Shown here: positions 8,729 through 17,116 of the stretch, piece after piece
How positions within the stretch are numbered: position 1 is the first letter of the stretch
Layout of the letters: each line of letters begins with the position of its first letter
Source: JABSSA01 sp039975755
GTDB lineage: Bacteria > Pseudomonadota > Alphaproteobacteria > Rhodobacterales > Rhodobacteraceae
NCBI GenBank assembly: GCA_039975755.1
Contig: JBDWGM010000040.1
Location: forward strand, 23,639-87,638
Length of the DNA: 64,000 nucleotides
Direction of reading: 5' to 3'
Notes under the pieces: generated by a model
Told to the model about the DNA's origin: nothing
What the model saw: only the letters and a program-made list of their open reading frames with translations
Database searches by the model: none
Position numbers and translations under genes: made by a program

Positions 8729-10030
8729 ATGCCCTTTGAAGAGTTGCAGACAGGTCGTCTGCGCATCGCCGTCATTGGCGGAGGAATATCAGGAATGGGT
8801 GCCGCACACACGCTGGCACAAGATCACAAGGTTACATTATTTGAATCCGAAGCGCGTCTAGGGGGGCATGCCCGCACCATTGTCGCCGGTAAAAACGGCG
8901 ATCAGCCCGTGGACACCGGATTTATCGTTTTCAACTATGCCAACTATCCTCATCTAACGGCCTTGTTCGATGAACTGGATGTGCCAGTCACGAAATCAAA
9001 CATGTCATTTGGCGCATCGCTCAATGGGGGTGCGTTCGAATATGGTTTGGCCTCATTGGATGCCATATTCGCTCAGCGTCGGAATGCGTTTGATCCAAAG
9101 TTCTTGCGGATGATCCGAGACATTCTGCGCTTTAACAAAAACGCACTGGCCATCGCGAGCCAAGATCCAACCCGTTCGATTTCCCAATTTCTGGATGCTT
9201 TAGGTACAGGCGACTGGTTCCGAGACCGTTATCTTTTGCCTTTGTCCGGCGCAATCTGGTCAACGCCAACAGACAAAATCATGGATTTCCCTGCCATCTC
9301 TATGATGCAGTTTTTCGAAAACCACGCACTGTTACATCACACGGGTCAGCATCAATGGTACACCGTGCAAGGGGGCTCCATCCAATATGTGAAACGGTTG
9401 CAATCAGCGATGGCGCAAAACGGCGTGGATATTCGTCTGAAATCCCCGGTTCAATCCGTCACAAGAGACGTCGATGGCGTCCGCATCAAAGCATATGGTG
9501 GAGAATGGGAAGAATTCGACACGGTCGTATTTGCAACCCATTCAGACGATACGTTGAAAATGTTAGCGGACCCTAGTCAGCAAGAACAAAAAGTATTGGG
9601 CGCTGTTGCCTACCAAACCAACGACATCGTTCTGCACAGCGACACATCGATCATGCCAAAACGTCGCCAAGTTTGGTCCAGTTGGGTTTATACTGAAGAC
9701 GACGCCCACCGATCTGATCGCATTGATTTAACCTACTGGATGAACTGCCTTCAGCCACTTCCTGAGAACGAAGATTTTTTCGTCACGCTCAACACCAAAC
9801 GTGCCATTCGCGAAGACCTCATTTATGATCAGGTCGCGTTGCGTCACCCAGTCTATGATCTTAGTGCATTGGCTGCACAAGACGAAGCGCGCACCATGAA
9901 TGGACAACAGAATACCTGGTTCTGCGGTGCATGGATGCGCCATGGCTTTCACGAAGACGGATTGAGCAGCGGGATCGAAGCCGCGCGCATGATCAACCGC
10001 ACAGCTGGCATGAGGATTGCCGCCGAATGA
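8729..10030 (+). CDS. FAD-dependent amine oxidase-like protein of the RpoE-ChrR locus
   Basis: 433 residues from the ATG at 8729; the frame begins at 8609 but those 40 residues precede the FAD fold and lie in the promoter gap. The dinucleotide-binding motif IAVIGGGISGMGAAHTL is near residue 13, then LGGHARTI, VDTGFIVFNYANYP and a C-terminal FCGAWMRHGFHEDGLSSGIEAA, which closes the FAD site. The family includes desaturase/amine oxidase flavoproteins annotated beside cyclopropane fatty acid synthases. In R. sphaeroides the equivalent divergent operon belongs to the RpoE regulon and has been tied to modified (furan) fatty acids; the exact reaction here is inference. Confidence 0.85.
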   Translation: MPFEELQTGRLRIAVIGGGISGMGAAHTLAQDHKVTLFESEARLGGHARTIVAGKNGDQPVDTGFIVFNYANYPHLTALFDELDVPVTKSNMSFGASLNGGAFEYGLASLDAIFAQRRNAFDPKFLRMIRDILRFNKNALAIASQDPTRSISQFLDALGTGDWFRDRYLLPLSGAIWSTPTDKIMDFPAISMMQFFENHALLHHTGQHQWYTVQGGSIQYVKRLQSAMAQNGVDIRLKSPVQSVTRDVDGVRIKAYGGEWEEFDTVVFATHSDDTLKMLADPSQQEQKVLGAVAYQTNDIVLHSDTSIMPKRRQVWSSWVYTEDDAHRSDRIDLTYWMNCLQPLPENEDFFVTLNTKRAIREDLIYDQVALRHPVYDLSALAAQDEARTMNGQQNTWFCGAWMRHGFHEDGLSSGIEAARMINRTAGMRIAAE

Positions 10031-10782
10031 TCACCGCCGTCGATCATATCGCTGGCCACACCTATCACGGGCGAAAGGGCGCTGTTTCGAACGGCTTTCG
10101 ATATTCTGTCGATTACGTGTTGTTCGACGCCGAAAAACCGGTGCGCGGGCCAAAGCTGTTTCGGCGAAATGAACGTTCAGTTGTTGGTGTCCACGATGTC
10201 GATCACGGCGGCGCTCCGGGGTTGGGGCGGGGCGCCATCTGGGTGCGAGAGATATTGCAGCAATTCCAAATCGCAGGGACCGACAAGATCGAACTTTTGG
10301 CACAGCCCAAAGTCTTTGGGCATGTCTTCAATCCGGTCAGTTTTTGGCTGTGCCGAAAGGCCGACGCTTTGATCGCCGTCATCGCCGAAGTGACGAACAC
10401 CTTTGGGGAGCGCCATTCCTACCTTGTTTACCACCCAGATCAACGCGCCATTGCGCCAACTGATCGCATGAAGGCGACCAAGATATTTTACGTTTCGCCC
10501 TTCCAACCGGTTGAGGGTGAATACGAGTTCCGATTTGATATCAATTCAGATCGCATTGGAATATGGATCGATTATCGCCAAGGCGACGGAGGCGTGATTG
10601 CCACCCTCACAGGGCAAAGGTCAGTTCTCAGCAATCGGTCTATCCTGTCGATGCTGCTGCGCCGTCCATTCGGGTCCCGACGCGTGCTTGGATTGATCCA
10701 TTGGCAAGCTTTCAAGCTGTGGCTCAAAGGAGCTCAATACAAAACCCGTCCCACACCGCCAGACCAAGAGGTTTCACGGTGA
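10027..10782 (+). CDS. DUF1365 domain-containing protein
   Basis: 251 residues from the ATG at 10027, which overlaps the upstream stop (ATGA). DUF1365 signatures are HRR-like AGHTYHGR near the start, ELLAQPKVFGHVFNPVSFW in the middle, EVTNTFGERHSYLV and MKATKIFYVSPF. DUF1365 genes almost always sit beside an FAD amine oxidase-like gene and often a cyclopropane fatty acid synthase, suggesting a joint role in lipid modification. It is the second gene of the putative RpoE-controlled operon and is probably soluble or membrane-peripheral. Confidence 0.9.
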   Translation: MITAVDHIAGHTYHGRKGAVSNGFRYSVDYVLFDAEKPVRGPKLFRRNERSVVGVHDVDHGGAPGLGRGAIWVREILQQFQIAGTDKIELLAQPKVFGHVFNPVSFWLCRKADALIAVIAEVTNTFGERHSYLVYHPDQRAIAPTDRMKATKIFYVSPFQPVEGEYEFRFDINSDRIGIWIDYRQGDGGVIATLTGQRSVLSNRSILSMLLRRPFGSRRVLGLIHWQAFKLWLKGAQYKTRPTPPDQEVSR

Positions 10783-12026
10783 GGAATTCAGCGGCAACCC
10801 CAACACAGCAAAACCTGCATGCTTATGCGATGTTTGCCGCTTTGCTAGCGACTGCTGGCCTGCCGATCTATATCCACGCCCCAAAATTCTATGTCGATCA
10901 ATACGGGGTATCTTTGGCAGGTCTTGGTGCGGTTCTATTCGCGCTTCGATTAATTGACGTTGTTCAAGACCCTGTTTTTGGCCGCTTGTCGGATGCATTC
11001 CGGGACCGCCGCGGCGCTGCGGTCATACTTGGCGCAGGCGTGATGGTTGCCGGAATGCTTGGGCTTTTCGCGATCCAACCTCTGTTTGCCCCATTGTTGT
11101 GGTTCGCCATCATGCTGACGCTTGTTTTTTCAGGGTTCAGCTTTTTGACAATCAATTTCTATGCGCAAGGCGTTCTCAAGGCCGCGCATTTGCCAAATCG
11201 CGGGCATCTGACATTGGCGCGATGGCGCGAAAGTGGGGCGCTGTTTGGGGTGTGTTTGGCATCAATCGCACCGGTTGCCTTAGGCGCTTACATGAAAGCG
11301 CCATTCGCCGGTTTTGCCGTGGGTTTCCTTGTATTGGCTGCGTTTTCACTGTTTGCCATGCGAAACGAATGGAAAGCAGACCACGTCCCGCCTTCAGTTG
11401 GATTTGGCGCCATCTTGGGCGACCCATTGGCCAGACGCCTTTTGCTTATCGCGTTCGTCAATGCCGCACCGGTTGCCGTTTCTTCGACGTTGTTCTTGTT
11501 TTTCGTCGAAAGCCGCCTGGAAGCACCAGGACTGGAAGGCCCCCTTCTTATGCTATTGTTCCTCGCGGCTGCGATCACCGCACCGATCTGGGGAAAATGC
11601 GCCGAACGTTTTGGCGCTAAACCGGTTTTGCTGCTCGCCATGATCCTCGCCATTTTGACATTCGCAGGCGCAATTTTCCTTGGACCGGGCGATTGGGTTG
11701 TTTTCGCGGTCATCTGTTTTTTCTCTGGCTGTGCCATGGGCGCTGACCTGACATTGTTACCTGCCATATTCGCCGACCGAATGGCCCGCATTTCACCGTC
11801 GGCCGCAGAAGGGTTTGGGCTTTGGTCTTTTGTGTCCAAATTCACTCTGGCCATTGCGGCAGTCACACTGCTGCCCGCACTAGAACGTGCCGGTTTCGAC
11901 AGCACATCAACAACACATACTGAAAGCACACTCAGCCTGCTGACACTTTTATACGCAGCTGTTCCATGTGCCTTGAAGCTCATCGCGATTGCATTGCTCG
12001 CGACAACCGAACTTAAGGAGATCTGA
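10779..12026 (+). CDS. MFS transporter, GPH-like
   Basis: 415 residues. The GTG at 10779 is chosen because it forms a GTGA overlap with the DUF1365 stop; the frame extends upstream only inside DUF1365. About twelve hydrophobic segments follow, with the GPH-family pattern YGVSLAGLGAVLFALRLIDVVQDPVFGRLSD early and a second repeat GKCAERFGAKPVLLLAM. GPH transporters are sodium- or proton-coupled symporters, but members in RpoE-linked operons have no known substrate. Third gene of the stress operon. Confidence 0.85.
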   Translation: MRNSAATPTQQNLHAYAMFAALLATAGLPIYIHAPKFYVDQYGVSLAGLGAVLFALRLIDVVQDPVFGRLSDAFRDRRGAAVILGAGVMVAGMLGLFAIQPLFAPLLWFAIMLTLVFSGFSFLTINFYAQGVLKAAHLPNRGHLTLARWRESGALFGVCLASIAPVALGAYMKAPFAGFAVGFLVLAAFSLFAMRNEWKADHVPPSVGFGAILGDPLARRLLLIAFVNAAPVAVSSTLFLFFVESRLEAPGLEGPLLMLLFLAAAITAPIWGKCAERFGAKPVLLLAMILAILTFAGAIFLGPGDWVVFAVICFFSGCAMGADLTLLPAIFADRMARISPSAAEGFGLWSFVSKFTLAIAAVTLLPALERAGFDSTSTTHTESTLSLLTLLYAAVPCALKLIAIALLATTELKEI

Positions 12027-12028
12027 CC

Positions 12029-12604
12029 ATGGAAGCGTTGATTTTTCTCGTCCTTGGGATCGTTCTGGCCTGCGCCGTTTTTTGGGGCCGAGCCCGGTTT
12101 GCGGATTTTCTTGCGCAAGGTCCCGAAGATTATTCCGACGGACAACAGTTTGATGTTCGCAAACATCTAAACGGTCCCATGGTTTGCGAAGGCATCATTT
12201 ATGGCCCAACTGGCCGTGTCTCGTCCCGTTTCGCGGCCGATTTCGACATCAGTTGGGATGGAAACGACGGCGTCATGAAGGAACGTTTTCGCTACGATGA
12301 CGGGACAACGCAAGATCGTGCATGGCACCTGACCGTTGACAACGAAGGGCGCATTTCGGCCAAGGCGACTGACGTTGTCGGTGTCGGCGAAGGCATCCAA
12401 AAAGGCAGCGCGGTACAGCTAAAGTATCAGTTTCGCCTGCCTGATGATGCCGGTGGGCATATCCTTGATACGGTCGATTGGATGTATCTCGCCCCGAATG
12501 GAACAATCGTAAATCGGTCGCAATTTCGAAAATTTGGCTTCAAAGTTGCTGAACTTGTTGCCACAATGCGTCCAGTAACTATGGAAATGCGGCAAGCAGC
12601 ATGA
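12029..12604 (+). CDS. DUF3833 family protein
   Basis: 191 residues with one N-terminal membrane helix (about 4-21) and no clear lipobox. Motifs RKHLNGPMVCEGIIYGPTG, FAADFDISWDGNDGVMKERFRYDDG and DTVDWMYLAPNGTIVNRS are typical of DUF3833. It starts 2 bp after the MFS gene and overlaps the next SDR gene by 4 bp. The family is of unknown function and recurs with FAD oxidase, DUF1365 and SDR genes, so a part in membrane lipid remodelling is plausible. Confidence 0.85.
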   Translation: MEALIFLVLGIVLACAVFWGRARFADFLAQGPEDYSDGQQFDVRKHLNGPMVCEGIIYGPTGRVSSRFAADFDISWDGNDGVMKERFRYDDGTTQDRAWHLTVDNEGRISAKATDVVGVGEGIQKGSAVQLKYQFRLPDDAGGHILDTVDWMYLAPNGTIVNRSQFRKFGFKVAELVATMRPVTMEMRQAA

Positions 12605-13338
12605 CAACTCACGAATTTACTGGAAAACGCTATTGGCTGGTCGGGGCCTCAGACGGGCTTGGCGAAGCACTGGCCCATCGACTGAGCCGGGCCGGGGCTC
12701 ACGTTATCGTCTCATCTCGCAACGCCGAGAAGTTGGAAAAGGTTTCTGACGCGCTTGGCGGCAGATCCAGCTATCAAGTGGTCGATATTGCCGACGATGC
12801 CAGCGTCGAAAGCGCCGCTGAGCAAATTGGTCCGGTGGACGGTGTTGTTCTTTTGGCCGGAGTGTATTGGCCCTTTTCGGCGCAAAATTGGGATGCCGCC
12901 CAAGCGACAGAAATGGCCAACGTAAATTTCACAGGATATATGCGCGTCTTAGGTCAAGTCGTTCCAGATTTCGTTGATCGCGACGACGGGCATATTGTCA
13001 TCACGTCATCACTTAGCGGGTTTCGCGGGCTGCCCGGATCGATCGGGTACACGGCGTCCAAAGCGGGCACCATGTCATTGGCAGAGTGTCTGTATGCCGA
13101 TCTGCGCAAATCAAATGTGAGAGTTCAAGTCGTCAATCCTGGTTTCATCAAAACCCGCATGACCGAAAAGAACACGTTCGACATGCCCTTCATCATGTCT
13201 GCCGATGAAGCCGCGCAGCAAATGTTCGAACATATGTGCACGACACACTTCAAAAAGAGCTTTCCGTTTGGGTTTTCGCTGTTCTTCCGATTGGCCCAAT
13301 TTTTTCCTGATTGGCTGTATTACAGGATCTTCACCTGA
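12601..13338 (+). CDS. Short-chain dehydrogenase/reductase (SDR)
   Basis: 245 residues, classical SDR size. The nucleotide motif is GASDGLGEAL (TGxxxGxG variant) near residue 16. Catalytic Ser of ITSSLSG and Tyr-x3-Lys of YTASKAG are present, with the PGFIKTRMT segment after them. It overlaps the DUF3833 gene by 4 bp and is the last gene of the putative RpoE-ChrR target operon. The substrate is unknown; the same gene order near RpoE-ChrR is remembered from R. sphaeroides. Confidence 0.87.
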   Translation: MTTHEFTGKRYWLVGASDGLGEALAHRLSRAGAHVIVSSRNAEKLEKVSDALGGRSSYQVVDIADDASVESAAEQIGPVDGVVLLAGVYWPFSAQNWDAAQATEMANVNFTGYMRVLGQVVPDFVDRDDGHIVITSSLSGFRGLPGSIGYTASKAGTMSLAECLYADLRKSNVRVQVVNPGFIKTRMTEKNTFDMPFIMSADEAAQQMFEHMCTTHFKKSFPFGFSLFFRLAQFFPDWLYYRIFT

Positions 13339-13539
13339 ATCCATCCGCGTCGACGCAAAGCCTCACAAGATCATCGACATACACACAAACACCAAAGACC
13401 ACGGTTTTTGGCGGTCTCGGCTATTTTGCGGAATCGGTAGTTCGAACCTCACTGTTCCCGATCCAAATGCCGACCAACCGGTGTTCTTAAGGAATTTTGT
13501 CCGTCTAAGGTGTTTTTCTAGGTAAGCCTGAATAACTCT

Positions 13540-13571
13540 ATCAGTCCAGATTGCCTTTACGATAAGTCCAA
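13540..13571 (-). promoter_or_regulatory. TauR-type direct repeat in front of tauR
   Basis: On the minus strand TTGGACTTAT (13571-13562) and CTGGACTGAT (13549-13540) form a direct repeat with starts 22 bp apart. Both resemble the TauR box CTGGACYTAA described for Rhodobacter capsulatus. The site ends about 16 bp before the tauR start, where binding would block or autoregulate the gene. Confidence 0.6.
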
Positions 13572-13586
13572 ACTAAGGTGCCAATA

Positions 13587-15050
13587 ATGGCGCTACCTGT
13601 TGAGACATTCTTTCTTCAGCCTGAACATCAAGGGACGTTACAGTCGCAGGTTCAGCAAATGATTGCGCGTGGCATTCTGACCGGGCGATTCCAGCCCGGT
13701 GAGAAACTGCCGTCGACAAGACGACTGGCGCAACATCTTAGCATCAGCCGGATTACGGTCACCTTGGCCTACACAGAGCTTTTGGCGAATGATTACCTGA
13801 CATCAAAAGGTCGATCCGGGTATTATGTATCTGAAAGTGCGCCGATACCGCCAAGCTTTGAAGTCCAACCACAAAGCGAAGACGCAGTGGATTGGAACAG
13901 GGCAATTGGGCAGAAATTCACGGGCGGCCAAACGCTGGCCAAACCGCATGACTGGGCCCGTTTCAAATTCCCATTTATTTATGGCCAAACGGACCCGAGC
14001 TTGTTTGATCATGCCAATTGGCGCTTGTGCGCGCTGCAGGCCCTTGGGCAACGCGACTTTGGCCCGCTGACGACAGATTATTACGACCGTGACGATCCAC
14101 AGCTGATTGAATTTATTCAACGCCATACCCTGCCACGCCGCGGCATCGTGGCGGATTCCGAACAGATTTTGATCACCATGGGCGCACAAAACGCGCTTTG
14201 GTTAACAGCGCAGGTTTTGCTGAATCAACGCCGCACGGCCGCCCTTGAAGACCCGTGTTACCCGGCATTGCGCGACGTTTTGGATCAGTCCAGATGTCAC
14301 GTACGCCCAATACGCGTTGACCAAGAAGGCCTGCCGCCGGACGAAATACCACCTGAAACAGACGTAATATTCACAACGCCCAGTCATCAGTGCCCAACCA
14401 CGGCTACGATGCCCGTTGAACGACGGCGTGCCCTGCTGGATCGAGCTCGCGAAATCGAAGCGCTTGTTGTCGAGGATGATTACGAATTCGAAATGTCGTT
14501 CCTCAAACCGCCCTCCCCTGCGCTGAAGTCATTGGATCAGGATGGCCGCGTCATTTATGTTGGCAGCTTTTCAAAATCGCTCTTTCCGGGTTTGCGTCTT
14601 GGATATCTGGTCGGGTCCGAACCGTTTGTGCGCGAAGCGCGTGCATTGCGCACCAGCGTTCTGCGCCACCCTCCGGGACATATTCAACGCACCGCCGCCT
14701 ATTTCTTGTCGTTGGGCCATTATGACGCTCAGATTCGACGCATGGGACGCATCCTAAAAGAAAGACGCGCGACGATGGAACAGGCGTTGAGGCGCCACAA
14801 CCTAAACATTGCCGGCCAAGCCGCCAATGGCGGATCATCCTTTTGGATGCGACTAGAACCCGGTCAAAACGCCAAAGTGCTAGCAGATCGCCTCGCCAAG
14901 AAATCTGTATTGATCGAACCCGGAACTCCATTTTTCAATGGCCCGAAACCGGTCAAACATTTCTTTCGTTTGGCATATTCGTCGATCGCTTCAGAACGTA
15001 TCGAAGAAGGCGTCTCATTAATTTCAGAGTGTGTTCGCAAACTGGACTGA
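13587..15050 (+). CDS. tauR: TauR, MocR-type GntR/aminotransferase regulator of taurine metabolism
   Basis: 487 residues from the ATG at 13587 with AAGG about 9 nt before; a GTG at 13578 is the alternative. The N-terminal winged helix-turn-helix (about 15-80) contains GEKLPSTRRLAQHLSISRIT. The C-terminal domain is a fold-type I aminotransferase with the PLP lysine in SFSKSLFPGLRLGY (Lys330) and VVEDDYEFE for the pyridine-binding Asp. TauR activates taurine genes in R. capsulatus. The gene lies directly before xsc and both have matching paired boxes. Confidence 0.9.
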   Translation: MALPVETFFLQPEHQGTLQSQVQQMIARGILTGRFQPGEKLPSTRRLAQHLSISRITVTLAYTELLANDYLTSKGRSGYYVSESAPIPPSFEVQPQSEDAVDWNRAIGQKFTGGQTLAKPHDWARFKFPFIYGQTDPSLFDHANWRLCALQALGQRDFGPLTTDYYDRDDPQLIEFIQRHTLPRRGIVADSEQILITMGAQNALWLTAQVLLNQRRTAALEDPCYPALRDVLDQSRCHVRPIRVDQEGLPPDEIPPETDVIFTTPSHQCPTTATMPVERRRALLDRAREIEALVVEDDYEFEMSFLKPPSPALKSLDQDGRVIYVGSFSKSLFPGLRLGYLVGSEPFVREARALRTSVLRHPPGHIQRTAAYFLSLGHYDAQIRRMGRILKERRATMEQALRRHNLNIAGQAANGGSSFWMRLEPGQNAKVLADRLAKKSVLIEPGTPFFNGPKPVKHFFRLAYSSIASERIEEGVSLISECVRKLD

Positions 15051-15073
15051 TCCCGCGTTCAATCTGGCCCTAA
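15042..15073 (+). promoter_or_regulatory. TauR-type direct repeat in front of xsc
   Basis: CTGGACTGAT (15042-15051, overlapping the tauR stop codon) and CTGGCCCTAA (15064-15073) form a direct repeat with starts 22 bp apart, the same period as the site before tauR. It lies 78 bp before the xsc ATG, a good position for activation. Confidence 0.6.
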
Positions 15074-15150
15074 CGAGAACGCTATTTGGCTCGTAGAAGT
15101 AGACAAAACGAACATGCCCTGATTCCCAAGGGCCCAATGGAGTGTCCCCC

Positions 15151-16923
15151 ATGAAAATGACAACCGAAGAAGCATTCGTAAAAACGCTGCAAAAACATGG
15201 TATTCGCCACGCCTTCGGTATCATTGGGTCCGCCATGATGCCGATCTCGGATTTGTTTCCTAAGGCTGGCATTATGTTTTGGGATTGCGCGCACGAAGGC
15301 AGCGCCGGGATGATGGCGGACGGTTACACCCGCGTCACTGGTGAAATGTCGATGATGATCGCGCAAAATGGTCCCGGCATCACAAACTTTGTGACCGCTG
15401 TAAAAACGGCGTACTGGAACCACACACCTCTTTTGTTGGTCACACCACAAGCCGCCAATAAAACCATTGGGCAGGGCGGTTTCCAAGAAGTCGAACAAAT
15501 GAAGCTGTTCGAAGACATGGTCGCCTACCAAGAAGAAGTCCGTGATCCATCACGTGTCGCCGAAGTTCTGACGCGGGTTATCAGCCAAGCAAAGCGCCTA
15601 TCAGGCCCGGCACAATTGAACATCCCCCGTGATTACTGGACACAAGTCGTCGATATCGACATTCCTGATCCCATCGAATTCGAAGTATCCCCCGGCGGTG
15701 AAAATTCAATCACCGAAGCTGCCAAGATTTTGTCAGGTGCTAAGAATCCAGTCATTCTGAATGGCGCTGGCGTAGTCTTGTCCGACGGCGGCATCAAAGC
15801 GTCCATGGATCTGGCAGAACGTCTGACGGCACCTGTTTGCGTTGGCTATCAGCACAACGACGCATTTCCCGGATCACATCCCTTGTTTGCCGGCCCCTTG
15901 GGCTACAACGGGTCCAAGGCCGGCATGGAGCTGATCAAGAACGCAGATGTCGTATTGTGCCTTGGCACACGGTTGAACCCGTTTTCGACCCTACCGGGCT
16001 ATGGTATGGAATATTGGCCAGCGGATGCAAAAATCATTCAGGTCGACATCAACCCAGATCGTATTGGCCTGACCAAGAAAGTGTCCGTCGGCATCGTTGG
16101 TGACGCCGCCAAAGTGGCACGCGGAATTCTGAATCAGCTTGCAGACACAGCCGGTGACTCTGGTCGCGAAGAACGCAAGAACGAAATTGCGACCAAGAAA
16201 TCAACATGGGCACAGCAGCTCAGCTCGATGGATCACGAAGACGACGATCCGGGCACCACATGGAATGAACGTGCACGTGCGGCCAAACCAGATTGGATGA
16301 GCCCCCGCATGGCGTGGCGCGCGATTCAGTCCGCTTTGCCAAAAGAAGCGATCATTTCGTCCGACATTGGCAACAATTGCGCCATCGGCAATGCTTATCC
16401 GTCATTCGAAGAAGGTCGCAAATATCTTGCTCCAGGTCTTTTCGGTCCCTGCGGATACGGATTGCCCTCGATTGTTGGGGCCAAGATCGGCCAACCCAAA
16501 GTACCCGTTGTTGGGTTTGCGGGTGATGGCGCGTTTGGGATCGCCGTGAACGAATTGACTGCGATTGGCCGTGGCAATTGGCCAGCGATCACACAGATCG
16601 TTTTCCGGAACTATCAATGGGGCGCAGAAAAGCGGAATTCGACATTGTGGTTCGACGATAACTTTGTCGGTACGGAATTGGATACCCAAGTTTCTTATGC
16701 CGGGATCGCCCAAGCTTGCGGGTTAGAAGGTGTCGTTGCGCGCACGATGGAAGAACTGACCGCAGCGCTGAACAAAGCCATCGAAGACCAGATGAAGCAC
16801 GGCAAAACCACATTGATCGAAGCCATGATCAACCAAGAGCTTGGCGAACCATTCCGCCGCGACGCGATGAAAAAGCCAGTTTCTGTTGCCGGCGTATCGG
16901 ACGCAGACATGGCCGCAGAGTAA
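15151..16923 (+). CDS. xsc: Sulfoacetaldehyde acetyltransferase
   Basis: 590 residues from the ATG at 15151, with GGAG 8 nt before; a GTG at 15142 is less likely. A thiamine diphosphate enzyme of the acetolactate synthase superfamily: N-terminal catalytic Glu region (FWDCAHEGSAGMMADGYTR), central Rossmann domain, and the ThDP motif GDG at 458-460 continuing to FRNYQWGAEKRNSTLW, a stretch typical of Xsc. It cleaves sulfoacetaldehyde with phosphate to sulfite and acetyl phosphate in the cytoplasm. Regulated by TauR on the box evidence. Downstream lie an ackA scrap, pta and soeABC. Confidence 0.96.
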   Translation: MKMTTEEAFVKTLQKHGIRHAFGIIGSAMMPISDLFPKAGIMFWDCAHEGSAGMMADGYTRVTGEMSMMIAQNGPGITNFVTAVKTAYWNHTPLLLVTPQAANKTIGQGGFQEVEQMKLFEDMVAYQEEVRDPSRVAEVLTRVISQAKRLSGPAQLNIPRDYWTQVVDIDIPDPIEFEVSPGGENSITEAAKILSGAKNPVILNGAGVVLSDGGIKASMDLAERLTAPVCVGYQHNDAFPGSHPLFAGPLGYNGSKAGMELIKNADVVLCLGTRLNPFSTLPGYGMEYWPADAKIIQVDINPDRIGLTKKVSVGIVGDAAKVARGILNQLADTAGDSGREERKNEIATKKSTWAQQLSSMDHEDDDPGTTWNERARAAKPDWMSPRMAWRAIQSALPKEAIISSDIGNNCAIGNAYPSFEEGRKYLAPGLFGPCGYGLPSIVGAKIGQPKVPVVGFAGDGAFGIAVNELTAIGRGNWPAITQIVFRNYQWGAEKRNSTLWFDDNFVGTELDTQVSYAGIAQACGLEGVVARTMEELTAALNKAIEDQMKHGKTTLIEAMINQELGEPFRRDAMKKPVSVAGVSDADMAAE

Positions 16924-16926
16924 TCC

Positions 16927-17028
16927 GTGCAGGGGAGCGACCATACCCGAGACATCCTTTTCCTCAATGTAGGTTTGTCCTCGACTAAATTTGCGCTTTA
17001 TGCGTCCAGTTTTGTGTGGGCGGCATGA
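16927..17028 (+). pseudogene. N-terminal remnant of acetate kinase (ackA')
   Basis: A 33-codon frame from GTG 16927 to TGA 17028 contains DILFLNVGLSSTKFALYA, which aligns with the first strand and phosphate-binding segment of acetate kinase (the family reads ILVLNAGSSS-KFALY). Acetate kinase is about 390 residues, so over 90 percent is missing and the usual GSSS has become GLSS. It lies just 3' of xsc, where acetyl-phosphate genes belong. Almost certainly non-functional; it marks a deletion or replacement. Confidence 0.65.
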
Positions 17029-17037
17029 GTATTCTCG

Positions 17038-17110
17038 CCAGCCCTTGTCCCGGACGTGATCCAGGACCTCTTGCCGGGCTGGTGTGTCGGCCCCGAACCA
17101 CGTCCGGGGC
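17038..17110. repeat. REP-like palindromic doublet downstream of pta
   Basis: The first element, GTCCCGGA (17047-17054) pairing with TCCAGGAC (17060-17067), is flanked by an outer pair CCAGCCC (17038-17044) and GGGCTGG (17076-17082). The second, CCCCGAAC (17091-17098) pairing with GTCCGGGG (17102-17109), is a related sequence in the opposite orientation: its complement also contains CCGGACGTG. Such inverted pairs resemble REP/BIME elements and could protect or end the pta transcript. Confidence 0.55.
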
Positions 17111-17116
17111 ACGAAT

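Noticed and set aside
11288..12166. 292-residue minus-strand frame
   Set aside because: It is antisense to the MFS gene with low-complexity Ala/Lys/Asn content and no family features.
13436..13475. TTCGAAC followed by tRNA-like 3' bases, resembling a T-loop
   Set aside because: The bases on both sides do not pair (GGTAG against CTCAC) on either strand and no acceptor or anticodon arm is present.
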